Below, in pieces: positions 24,226 to 33,598 of a stretch of 64,000 bases of DNA. Source of the DNA: Paracoccaceae bacterium (GTDB lineage Bacteria > Pseudomonadota > Alphaproteobacteria > Rhodobacterales > Rhodobacteraceae). The notes under the pieces are model-generated. The model saw only the letters and a program-made list of their open reading frames with translations. It was not told the DNA's origin and searched no databases. A program made the translations under genes and the position numbers. Location: the NCBI GenBank assembly GCA_024742695.1, contig JANSXY010000008.1, positions 62,001-126,000 on the forward strand, in the 5' to 3' direction. Position 1 is the stretch's first letter, and every line of letters begins with the position of its first letter.

Positions 24226-25347
24226 ATGGTGCGTATCGGTTACTTCGCCCTTCGGCGGGCGAACCAATGGCAGGGTGTATCGGCCCTCGCCCTCGCTCTC
24301 CTCATCGCTCCGGCATCGGCACAGGCGCAACAGGGCACGCGGTCCTACGGCCTGTGCGACCTGCCCGCCGATCTGTCGGCACGGCAGATCGCGCGGATCC
24401 AGGACCGTGCGGATTTCGGCCAGTTGCTCGAATACGCCGCCGAGTTCTGCCCGGAAGTCGGCCTGCGCCTGTCCGAAGGCGCGACCGCCTCGATCCCGGC
24501 GGATCCGACGGCGCCAGAGGCGACGGCCCCCCGGGGCGACGGGGATGCGCGCGCCTACGGGCTGTGCAGCCTGCCGGAAGATCTGTCCACCCGGCAGATC
24601 ATCCAGATCCAGGCCCGCCCGGATTTCGGCGAGTTGCTGACCTATGCCGCCGAGAATTGCCCCGAGATCGCGCTGCTTCTGACCGACACGCCGACAGCGA
24701 CCACGGCTGGCGCGGTCAACGTCGGCGGCGATAACAGCGAAGGCGGCGCCAATGCCGGCGGGACCGGCAGCAATGGCGAGGGCGGCGGCGGATCGGGCGG
24801 AACCGGCGGCGGCGGCTCCGGCGGCAACACCGGCGGCGGCGGCAGCGGCAGTTCGGGTTCCGGCGGGTCGGGTAGCGGCTCCGGCGGGTCGGGCAGCGGC
24901 GGTTCCGGCAGCGGCGGCGGCAGCGGCGGCGGATCGGGCGGCGGCAGCGGCGGCACCGGGTCCGGTGGCGGATCGGGCGATGGCGGCGGGTCCGGCGGCG
25001 GCTGCGGCGGCGGGTCCGGCGATGGTGGCTCCGGCGACGGCAGCGGCGGTGGATCGGGCGATTCCGGCGGTTCGGGTACCGGCGGCGGCGCCGGTGGCAG
25101 CGACGGCAGCGGCGGCGGCGGATCGTCCGGCAGTGGCGGCGGCACCAGCGGCGGTGAAACGGGCGGCGGCAGTGGCAGCGGCGCCGCGGGCGGCAGCGGT
25201 GGCAACGGTTCCGGCACCGGCGGCGGCGGCGAGGGCAACGATGGCGGCAGCGGCGGCGGCGATGGCGACGGCGCAGGCGGTTCGGGTGCCGGTGGTGCCG
25301 GCGCGGGCGGCGCGGGCGGCGGCGGCGGTGGTGGCGCCGGCGGCTAG
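24226..25347 (+). CDS. Secreted LC/CPE repeat protein with Gly/Ser tail (uncharacterised paralogue)
   Basis: A 373-residue paralogue of the preceding gene, not assignable to a known family. A signal peptide (VSALALALLIAPASAQAQ) is followed by two LC-X30-CPE modules (GLCDLPADLSARQIARIQ and GLCSLPEDLSTRQIIQIQ starts) that match those of the neighbour closely. From about residue 165 to the end the protein is almost only Gly and Ser with scattered Asp, Thr and Asn, and one lone Cys (GGGCGGG). The tail ends without any anchor motif. Start: ATG 24226 with AGGGTG 6 bases upstream; a GTG 9 bases earlier overlaps that site and was rejected. The tail differs in composition from the GGGDT tail of the neighbour, while the modules are conserved, so the modules are probably the functional part. 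Confidence 0.82.
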   Translation: MVRIGYFALRRANQWQGVSALALALLIAPASAQAQQGTRSYGLCDLPADLSARQIARIQDRADFGQLLEYAAEFCPEVGLRLSEGATASIPADPTAPEATAPRGDGDARAYGLCSLPEDLSTRQIIQIQARPDFGELLTYAAENCPEIALLLTDTPTATTAGAVNVGGDNSEGGANAGGTGSNGEGGGGSGGTGGGGSGGNTGGGGSGSSGSGGSGSGSGGSGSGGSGSGGGSGGGSGGGSGGTGSGGGSGDGGGSGGGCGGGSGDGGSGDGSGGGSGDSGGSGTGGGAGGSDGSGGGGSSGSGGGTSGGETGGGSGSGAAGGSGGNGSGTGGGGEGNDGGSGGGDGDGAGGSGAGGAGAGGAGGGGGGGAGG

Positions 25348-25395
25348 GCTCGCACCCCGATCGCCGGGTCCGACGCGGCGAAGGCCAAAACGAAC

Positions 25396-25420
25396 GGGGC
25401 CGCACCCATGGTGCGGCCCC
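25396..25420. terminator. Bidirectional terminator between LC/CPE gene and tig
   Basis: GGGGCCGCACC and GGTGCGGCCCC form a perfect 11-base stem with a CAT loop. TTCCGTTT follows on the plus strand and CGTTTTGGCC on the minus strand, so it can serve both convergent genes. Confidence 0.8.
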
Positions 25421-25454
25421 TTCCGTTTCCCCGGCAGGCTGCGCGGCGGGCGGA

Positions 25455-26789
25455 TCAGGCCTCGTCGAGCGCCTCGATCGCCTTCTGCAGCTCGTCCTTG
25501 CCGACTTCCTTCTCGGTCACGCTGGCGCCGGCAACGATGTGATCCACGACCTTGTCCTCGAAGATCGGCGCGCGCAGCTGCTGCTGCATCTGCTGGTTCT
25601 TCTGAACGAACTCGAAGAACGCGCGCTCCTGCCCCGGATACTGGCGGGCCTGCGCCAGCACCGCCTGGGTCATCTCGGCATCGCTGACCTCGATCTCCTG
25701 CTTGCGGCCGATCTCGGCCAGAAGCAGGCCCAGCCGCACGCGGCGTTCGGCAAGCTTCACATGCTCCTCGGTCGGCTCGATCGCGCCGTGGTCATGGCCC
25801 TGCACCTCCGGGTGCTCCTCGTGCCACAGCTGGTGCGCGATCTGCCCGGCCTCGGCCTCGACAAGGCTGGGCGGCAGGTCGAACTTCACCATCTCGTCCA
25901 GCCGGTCGAGAAGCGCGCGCTTCATCACCGCGCGGGCGGCGCCGGTGTATTCGGCTTCCAGCCGCTCGACCACCTGCGCCTTCAGCGCGGCAAGATCGTC
26001 GGCGCCGAACTGCTTGGCCAGCGCGTCGTCGATCTCGGCGGGCTTGGGTTCCTTCACCGCCTTGACGGTGCAGGAGAACACCGCGTCCTTGCCGGCCAGG
26101 TTCTGCGCGCCGTAATCGGCCGGGAACGAAACCTCGACCTCGACCTCGTCGCCCGCCTTCGCGCCGACCAGCTGGTCCTCGAACCCGGGAATGAAGCTGC
26201 CCGAGCCCAGCACCAGAGGATAGTCCTCGGCCGCGCCGCCCTCGAATTCCTCGCCGTCGACCCGGCCGACGAAATCGATCACGACCTGGTCGCCGTCCTT
26301 GGCCTTCGACCCCTTGCGCCGGTCGGCGAAGTTCTGCGCCGACTGGGCGAGGTTCTGCAGCGCCTCGTCCACGGCCGCGTCATCGGCCTTGACCACCAGC
26401 TTCTCCAGGCTGATCCCGGAGGCGTCGAACTCGGGGATCTCGGGCAGCGCCTCGTAGCTCATCTCGACGACGACGTCTTGCCCCTCGGACCAGGTCTCGC
26501 CGTTCTGCATCTCGATCTTGGGCTGCATCGCCGGGCGATCGCCGGTTTCCTCGAAATGGCCCTGCATCGCGCCGTCGACGGCTTCCTGCATCGCGTCGCC
26601 CAGCAGCCGCTGGCCGAACTGCTTGCGCAACAGCGCCATCGGCACCTTGCCCTTGCGGAACCCCTTCATCTCGATCTCCGGCTGCGCCTCGCGCAGCTTC
26701 TCGGTGACCTTGGCCTCCAGCTCCGCCGCCGCCACGGTGATGGTGTAGCTGCGCTTCAGACCGTCCTTCAGGGTCTCGGTGACCTGCAT
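25455..26789 (-). CDS. tig: Trigger factor, ribosome-bound chaperone
   Basis: A 444-residue chaperone and prolyl isomerase at the ribosome exit. The ribosome-binding signature [17 protein letters not shown] is at about residues 43-59, followed by the FKBP domain ([20 protein letters not shown], then [18 protein letters not shown]) and the C-terminal substrate-binding arms with [13 protein letters not shown]. It begins [19 protein letters not shown], with GACGAAGGA at the ribosome site. The start lies only 20 bases behind tRNA-Leu on the same strand. Confidence 0.97.
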   Translation of the reverse strand: MQVTETLKDGLKRSYTITVAAAELEAKVTEKLREAQPEIEMKGFRKGKVPMALLRKQFGQRLLGDAMQEAVDGAMQGHFEETGDRPAMQPKIEMQNGETWSEGQDVVVEMSYEALPEIPEFDASGISLEKLVVKADDAAVDEALQNLAQSAQNFADRRKGSKAKDGDQVVIDFVGRVDGEEFEGGAAEDYPLVLGSGSFIPGFEDQLVGAKAGDEVEVEVSFPADYGAQNLAGKDAVFSCTVKAVKEPKPAEIDDALAKQFGADDLAALKAQVVERLEAEYTGAARAVMKRALLDRLDEMVKFDLPPSLVEAEAGQIAHQLWHEEHPEVQGHDHGAIEPTEEHVKLAERRVRLGLLLAEIGRKQEIEVSDAEMTQAVLAQARQYPGQERAFFEFVQKNQQMQQQLRAPIFEDKVVDHIVAGASVTEKEVGKDELQKAIEALDEA

Positions 26790-26809
26790 TCCTTCGTCCT
26801 TCTTTCCCT

Positions 26810-26894
26810 TGGTGCGGGTGGAGGGACTTGAACCCCCACGCCGACAGGCGCCAGAACCTAAATCTGGTGCGTCTACCAGTTCCGCCACACCCGC
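26810..26894 (-). tRNA. tRNA-Leu (anticodon UAG)
   Basis: On the minus strand the sequence starts GCGGGTGTGGCGGAACTGG and ends CCACCCGCACCA, so the CCA end is encoded. The acceptor arms GCGGGTG and CACCCGC pair. The anticodon arm CCAGA-TTTAGGT-TCTGG places TAG in the loop. A long variable arm (GCGCCTGTCGGCGT) marks it as class II, and GGTTCAAGTCC is the T loop. All features agree with tRNA-Leu. Confidence 0.97.
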
Positions 26895-26901
26895 AATGCC
26901 C

Positions 26902-26931
26902 GGGGGCGGCCCGCGCGCCGCGGCCGCCCCC
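26902..26931 (-). other. GC-rich hairpin directly upstream of tRNA-Leu
   Basis: GGGGGCGGCC (26902-26911) and GGCCGCCCCC (26922-26931) form a perfect 10-base stem 7 bases before the 5' end of the tRNA. No T-run follows on either strand. It may help processing or end transcripts from the gene at 27058-27567, but neither is shown. Confidence 0.5.
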
Positions 26932-27057
26932 AAATCCGCGCCCTTCTAGCAAGAAGCGTTACCGGTGGCGAGAGGAAAAAGCGGCCCCGCCGCCGCATCC
27001 CGGCCACCGTCCGGGCCGGATGGTGACATGGCCGCCCCGCCCCGCCGCTTCGGGTTT

Positions 27058-27567
27058 TCACGGCGTGTCGTCACGGCGCGGGAACGGCACGATCCGGTCG
27101 TCGTCGCCGGGCGTTTCCGCGGGGCTTTCGGCTGGCCGCACCGCGGGCGCGGCATCCAGCGCCCGATCTCCGCGCAGCACGTTGCCCTTGGCATCGACCA
27201 CGAGCGAAACGACCGGTCCGACCACGATGACATGCCCGTCCGGGCTGATCGTCACGCTGGTCTCGCCATGTGCCAGCTGCGCGCCCCGTCGCCCCGGCCG
27301 CTCCTGAAACAACGTGTCGTCGCCGCGCACCAGGACCCGACCGTCGGGAAAGACCGAAAGTCTCGGCCCGCCCGGCCCGGCCGCGACCGACAGGATATCG
27401 CGGCCAAGAACCAGGCTGACGGTGAGCGTAGCGTCGCCCTCGCCCGCGACGGTCAGCACCGGATCGGTCGATCCGGCCGCCTGCGCCGGGAACCGGACCA
27501 GGTGGACGCCATCGGATTCCGAAACATCGGGAGGCGCCGAAAGGCGCAATTCGCACCAGGTGAACAT
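27058..27567 (-). CDS. Uncharacterised beta-rich protein
   Basis: A 169-residue protein I do not recognise. There is no signal peptide or membrane segment. The core alternates short strands (PVLTVAGEGDATLTVSLVLG, RLSVFPDGRVLVRGDD, TSVTISPDGHVIVVGPVVSLVVDAKG), giving a likely small beta sandwich or propeller-like fold, and the last 30 residues are a Pro/Glu/Asp-rich tail. The ATG at 27567 is the natural start and coding bias is like the neighbours. It lies 107 bases downstream of nnr on the same strand. No function is proposed. Confidence 0.65.
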   Translation of the reverse strand: MFTWCELRLSAPPDVSESDGVHLVRFPAQAAGSTDPVLTVAGEGDATLTVSLVLGRDILSVAAGPGGPRLSVFPDGRVLVRGDDTLFQERPGRRGAQLAHGETSVTISPDGHVIVVGPVVSLVVDAKGNVLRGDRALDAAPAVRPAESPAETPGDDDRIVPFPRRDDTP

Positions 27568-27674
27568 GTCGGCCCCGCACCGTGAACCCCGGCGCCATGC
27601 AAGCCGGCGGCGGGCGGCCTGTCGACCGCGACCATCTCAAAGAGAGGCCGCGCAGCCTTTTGCGGCGGCCCGGC

Positions 27675-29183
27675 TCAGCCGAGGCCGGCCAGCACCCCAG
27701 GCAACGCCTCGGGCAGGTCTTCGGCGATCAGGCCCGGACCGAAGGCGCGGGCCGCCTCGACATGCAGCCAGGCGGCGGTCGCGGCGGCCGCCAGCGGCGC
27801 CGCGCCGCGCGCCAGAAGCCCGCCGATCAGGCCCGCCAGCACGTCGCCGGCGCCCGCGGTCGCCAGCCACGGCGCCGCCCGCCCGTAGGCCGCGCCCTGG
27901 ATCAGCGCCATGCCCTCGGGCGCGGCGATCACCGTGTCGGCCCCCTTCAGAAGCACCACGCAGCCCGCCCGCGCCGCCGCCGCGCGCACCGCGTCCAGCC
28001 GCGAATAGGCCGGCCCGGCCGCCGCCGGCGCGTTCAGCCGCTCCGCGAGATCGGGAAACAGCCGCGCGAATTCGCCGTCATGCGGGGTCATCACGCAGCC
28101 CGGATGCAGCTGGCCGAACAGAAGGTCGGTATCGCCCTGCCAGGCGGTCAGCGCATCGGCATCCAGCACCGCCGCCCGCCCCGAGGCCAGGACCGCCGGC
28201 ACCATCTCCTGCGCCCGTGGCAGGCCAAGGCCCGGCCCCAGCGTGACCGAGGTGATCCGCTCGTCGCGCAGCATGCCGCGCAGGGTGTAGCTGTCGGGCA
28301 CCGCCGCCAGCATGATCGCGTCCAGCCGAGCGGCATTCTCGGCCATCGCCGGCGGCGGCGCGACCACGGTCACCAGCCCCGCCCCGACCCGCAGCGCCGC
28401 CCGGGCGGCCAGCCGCGCCGCCCCGCCCTTGCCCGGCCCGCCGGCCAGCACCAGCGCATGGCCATGCGCGTACTTGTGCGCGGTGCGCGCCTTGTCCAGC
28501 GCGAACAACGGCGCTTCGGCCAGCCGCGCCGGATGGCCTTCGGCGGCAGCCGAAAGCCCGATGTCGGCCACCGCCAGCGCGCCGCAATGGTCCGGCCCCG
28601 CTGCCAGGTAGTGCCCCGCCTTCGGCCGGTGGAAACTGACCGTCAGATCCGCGCGGACTGCCGCGCCCAGCACCCGGCCGCTGTCCGAACACAGGCCCGA
28701 TGGCAGATCGACCGCAACGACCTTCCCGCCCGGCGCGGCGGCCAGGCCCGGCAGATCGGCCAGCGCCCCGTCGAGCGGCCGCGCCAGCCCGGTGCCGAAC
28801 ACCGCGTCGATCACCAGGTCCGCAGGCCCGGCCGCGCCCGCCTCCGCCAGTGGCCGAACCCGGCCGCGCGCGGCCCAGTCCGCGGCGGCGCGGGCGGCGT
28901 CGGGCGGCGGCGCGCCACCGGCCGGCATCGCGAAAACCTCGACCGTCCAGCCCCGATCGACCAGCGCCGACGCGGCGACATAGCCGTCGCCGCCGTTGTT
29001 GCCCGGCCCCGCCAGCACCACCGCGCGGCCCGGCGTCGCGCCGAGATCGGGCCAGTATTTCAGCGCCGCGGCCACCACCGCATGGCCGGCGCGCTCCATC
29101 AGTTCCCAGCCCGTCGCCCGGCCCGATCCGATCGCCGCCGCCTCGATGCCGCGCATTTGGGCAGATGTCAGGACTTCGGTCAA
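27675..29183 (-). CDS. nnr: Bifunctional NAD(P)H-hydrate repair enzyme
   Basis: A 502-residue fusion that repairs hydrated NADH and NADPH. The N-terminal epimerase domain (about 1-210) has LTSAQMRGIEAAAI and AGPGNNGGDGYVAA; the C-terminal ADP-dependent dehydratase (about 215-502) has VMTPHDGEFARLFPD and the ribokinase-like end GAGDVLAGLIGG. The start is set at a TTG (29183) with GGAGAAGG 5 bases upstream; the frame stays open far upstream to 29702, but that part is a shadow of glnB. Divergent from glnB-glnA. Confidence 0.93.
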   Translation of the reverse strand: MTEVLTSAQMRGIEAAAIGSGRATGWELMERAGHAVVAAALKYWPDLGATPGRAVVLAGPGNNGGDGYVAASALVDRGWTVEVFAMPAGGAPPPDAARAAADWAARGRVRPLAEAGAAGPADLVIDAVFGTGLARPLDGALADLPGLAAAPGGKVVAVDLPSGLCSDSGRVLGAAVRADLTVSFHRPKAGHYLAAGPDHCGALAVADIGLSAAAEGHPARLAEAPLFALDKARTAHKYAHGHALVLAGGPGKGGAARLAARAALRVGAGLVTVVAPPPAMAENAARLDAIMLAAVPDSYTLRGMLRDERITSVTLGPGLGLPRAQEMVPAVLASGRAAVLDADALTAWQGDTDLLFGQLHPGCVMTPHDGEFARLFPDLAERLNAPAAAGPAYSRLDAVRAAAARAGCVVLLKGADTVIAAPEGMALIQGAAYGRAAPWLATAGAGDVLAGLIGGLLARGAAPLAAAATAAWLHVEAARAFGPGLIAEDLPEALPGVLAGLG

Positions 29184-29227
29184 AATGCCTTCTCCGTGTT
29201 CACAAGCCGCCGATTTGAGCAGCATCT

Positions 29228-29244
29228 TGCATAATTTTTGTGCA
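29228..29244 (+). promoter_or_regulatory. NtrC-like binding site upstream of glnB
   Basis: TGCATAATTTTTGTGCA is 17 bases long with arms TGCAT and GTGCA, matching the NtrC palindrome TGCAC-N7-GTGCA with one change. It lies 112 bases before glnB, in the nnr-glnB divergent gap. NtrC control of glnB-glnA is known in R. capsulatus; activity here is inferred. Confidence 0.55.
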
Positions 29245-29334
29245 GCACGTCGTGAATCCCCAAGGCGGGCAGCGCCTCGCCAGCCTGTCACATTGTCCGC
29301 CCCCGGCAAAGGCAGCAGAACCGCCGATGAGTGA

Positions 29335-29694
<360 letters not shown>

Positions 29695-29767
29695 CACGAC
29701 ACCCGGGGTGCCGGCCCTGCCGCACGCCCCGCGACCGCAAAGCTCTGACAGAAGGGAAGTGGTTCAC

Positions 29768-31174
<1,407 letters not shown>

Positions 31175-31198
31175 GACCGCGGCGAAGCGATACGGGAA

Positions 31199-31218
31199 CG
31201 GGCGCCTTCGGGCGCCCG
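31199..31218 (+). terminator. Terminator of glnBA
   Basis: CGGGCGCC and GGCGCCCG form a perfect 8-base stem with a stable TTCG loop, followed by TTTCG. It lies 24 bases after the glnA stop. Confidence 0.8.
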
Positions 31219-31247
31219 TTTCGCATGGCGGCCCGCCGCCGCTGCGG

Positions 31248-32039
31248 TCAATCGTGGCCGTGGATCGGCTGCGCGGCGAAGCCCCGCGCCTGCGCCTCGG
31301 TCAGGTCCGTCTTGCGGACCCGGTAGGTGTGGATCGAGAACACCACCGCGCCGGTTTCCGGCAGCCGCAGCAGACATTGCCGCTCGGACCGGACATAGGG
31401 CATCGACGCCGCGCCCGGCACTTTCCGCTGCGCCTCGGACACCGGGTGGTAGAGCGGCGCGCGGGAATGGTGGGCATTGGCGCGCCACAGCGGCCGTTCG
31501 GGCCGGATCGCGTCGAACAGCCGCTGCACCCGGCGGCCGATGTCCTCGGTGTAGGGCCGGACCGGGCGGTGGATCCGCATCAGCGGCCGGCCGATCTTCT
31601 CGGCCAGAACCCAGCCCGCCGGAAAGCACAGGATCGCGCCGGTCAGCACGTGTTCGCCATCCGGACCCGGCTGCAGCAGGCAGAAATCCTCCTGGCAGAG
31701 CCGACCGAGCGTGACGAGCGGCCGCGCCGGATCGAGCGTCACCGCGCGCCCGTCGGGGCATTGCGCCCGGTCCCCGGCCAGGGTGAAGCCCAGCCGCGGC
31801 AGTTCGGCCAGAACCCGGCGGTAAAGCTCGTCAGCCGCCGCCGCGGCCTCGGGCAGCAGCGCATGCACCTCCGCCTCGCGTTCGGCGATCAGCCGGTCGC
31901 GCAGCGCCATCTGCCCGGCATAGGCCTCGTCGACCTCCAGCCAGTCCGCCGGGTCGAGCGCCTGGATGCCGGGCAGCCGCCGCGTGGCCGGCTCGGCCCA
32001 GGGCGATACCGGCAGCCTGGTCTGGAAAACCTCGTCCAT
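31248..32039 (-). CDS. Heme-dependent oxidative N-demethylase family protein (DUF3445)
   Basis: A 263-residue protein of the DUF3445 family, in which one member was shown to be a heme-dependent oxidative N-demethylase acting on methylamines. Diagnostic pieces are LGRLCQEDFCLL, LTGAILCFPAGWVLAEKIGRPLMRIHRPV and the C-terminal SERQCLLRLPETGAVVFSIHTY. No signal peptide is present. It stands alone between glnA and dddP, convergent to glnA. The substrate in this organism is unknown; osmolyte-derived methylamines are a reasonable guess for a marine bacterium. Confidence 0.85.
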   Translation of the reverse strand: MDEVFQTRLPVSPWAEPATRRLPGIQALDPADWLEVDEAYAGQMALRDRLIAEREAEVHALLPEAAAAADELYRRVLAELPRLGFTLAGDRAQCPDGRAVTLDPARPLVTLGRLCQEDFCLLQPGPDGEHVLTGAILCFPAGWVLAEKIGRPLMRIHRPVRPYTEDIGRRVQRLFDAIRPERPLWRANAHHSRAPLYHPVSEAQRKVPGAASMPYVRSERQCLLRLPETGAVVFSIHTYRVRKTDLTEAQARGFAAQPIHGHD

Positions 32040-32080
32040 GAGCCCTGCTAGCCGATCGCGCGGGCCGGGGGACGCGGGGC

Positions 32081-32160
32081 GGGGGGCTTTGCCCCCCGGC
32101 CGCCGGCGGCGCCTCGACGGCGCCGCCGGCGGCTCCCCCCAGGATATTTCCCGACCAAAA
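32081..32160. repeat. Double-hairpin intergenic element
   Basis: GGGGGGC-TTT-GCCCCCC (32081-32097) is followed at once by a perfect 15-base stem, GCCGCCGGCGGCGCC (32099-32113) with GGCGCCGCCGGCGGC (32119-32133), and then by CTCCCCCCAGGATATTTCCC and GACCAAAATG. Elements of this plan are, from memory, common between genes in Rhodobacterales genomes. Only one copy is in this window, so repetition cannot be shown here. Confidence 0.55.
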
Positions 32161-32254
32161 TGCGCCCACGTCCCGGAAGCGGCATCGCGCGGTCGCGATC
32201 CGGCCAGCCGGCCGGACCCGCGGCCCCGATGATCGCGGCAAAGGGGAGGGGCCG

Positions 32255-33598
32255 ATGAACCTGCATCATTCCGACCGGCGCAAGATCGATCCGGGCCGCG
32301 GCGACCGCCTGGGCGACGGCACGCCGAACGATGCCGACCGGGTGGAGATCGGGCCCACCCAGCTCGCGTTCCGCGAATGGGAGGCGGCCGGACTGGGGTT
32401 GCCGAATCTCGCCGCGATGCGCGAGTTCCGCTGGCGGCGGCTGGTGCAGGCGCTGGCGGCGCGCGACCAGGGCGGCATACTGATGTTCGATCCGCTCAAC
32501 ATCCGATACGCCACCGACACGACGAACATGCAGCTGTGGAACGCCCACAACCCGTTCCGTGCCTGCCTTGTCTGCGCCGACGGCCACATGGTGCTGTGGG
32601 AGTACAAGAACGCGCCGTTCCTCGCCGAGTTCAACCCGCTGGTGCGCGAGATCCGGTCCGGCGCGTCGATGTTCTACTTCGCCACCGGCGACCAGGGCGC
32701 GGCCGCGGCCCGCGATTTCGCCGCCCAGGTCGACGAGGTGATGCGCGCCCATGCCGGCGGCAACCGCCGCCTTGGCGTCGACAAGATCCAGATCCACGGC
32801 CTGCGGGCGCTGGAACGCGCCGGGTTCGAGGTCATGGACGGCGAGGAACTGACCGAGCGCACGCGCGCGATCAAGGGCCCCGACGAGATCCTGGCGATGC
32901 GCTGCGCCCATCACGCCTGCGAGGCGGCGATGGCCGAGATGGAGGCGGCGGCGCGGGCCGGCGTGCCCGGCGGCGGGATGTCGGAGGACGATATCTGGGC
33001 CGAGCTTCACAAGGCCAACATCCGCCGCGGCGGCGAGTGGATCGAAACGCGGCTCCTGGCTTCCGGCCCGCGGACCAACCCGTGGTTTCAGGAATGCGGC
33101 CCCCGGATCGTGCAGCCGAACGAGATCGTCGCCTTCGACACCGACCTGATCGGCTGCTACGGCATCTGCGTGGACATCTCGCGCACCTGGTGGATCGGCG
33201 AGGGCCGGCCGACCAACGAGATGATCAGCGCCATGCAGCACGGGGTGGAACATATCCGCACCAACATGAAGATGCTGAAACCCGGCGTCACGGTGCGCGA
33301 ACTGGTGTTTGGCGGCCACCGGCTGGAGGATCGCTACTGGGCGCAGAAATACTCGTGCAAGATGCATGGCGTCGGCCTGTGCGACGAGTGGCCGCTGGTG
33401 CCCTATCCCGATCACTGGGTCGACGGATCGTTCGAGATCGCGCTGGAGCCGGGGATGGTGCTGTGCGTCGAGGCGCTGGTCAGCCCCGAGGGCGGCGATT
33501 TCTCGATCAAGCTGGAAGACCAGGTGCTGATCACCGAAACCGGCCACGAGAATCTCACGAGCTACCCGTTCGATCCGGCGCTGATGGGAGCCGCGTGA
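32255..33598 (+). CDS. dddP: Dimethylsulfoniopropionate lyase DddP
   Basis: A 447-residue M24-metallopeptidase-fold enzyme that cleaves DMSP to dimethyl sulfide and acrylate in the cytosol. Asp295 and Asp297 (AFDTDLIG), Asp307 (CVDISR), His371 (KMHGVGLCDEWP), Glu406 (CVEALVSPEGG) and Glu421 (KLEDQV) fall at the same numbers as the metal and catalytic residues described for roseobacter DddP, and the length is the same. The opening RKIDPGRGDRLGDGTPNDADRVEIG is also DddP-specific and not found in proline peptidases. AAAGGGGAGGGG lies upstream of the ATG. No DMSP transporter or acrylate genes are adjacent. The 3' end overlaps the convergent gene by 44 bases. Confidence 0.95.
   Translation: MNLHHSDRRKIDPGRGDRLGDGTPNDADRVEIGPTQLAFREWEAAGLGLPNLAAMREFRWRRLVQALAARDQGGILMFDPLNIRYATDTTNMQLWNAHNPFRACLVCADGHMVLWEYKNAPFLAEFNPLVREIRSGASMFYFATGDQGAAAARDFAAQVDEVMRAHAGGNRRLGVDKIQIHGLRALERAGFEVMDGEELTERTRAIKGPDEILAMRCAHHACEAAMAEMEAAARAGVPGGGMSEDDIWAELHKANIRRGGEWIETRLLASGPRTNPWFQECGPRIVQPNEIVAFDTDLIGCYGICVDISRTWWIGEGRPTNEMISAMQHGVEHIRTNMKMLKPGVTVRELVFGGHRLEDRYWAQKYSCKMHGVGLCDEWPLVPYPDHWVDGSFEIALEPGMVLCVEALVSPEGGDFSIKLEDQVLITETGHENLTSYPFDPALMGAA

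Noticed and set aside
32255-33598. Proline dipeptidase or creatinase of the M24 family
   Set aside because: The fold is shared, but length, N-terminal segment and the Asp295/Asp297/Asp307/His371/Glu406/Glu421 set match DddP.
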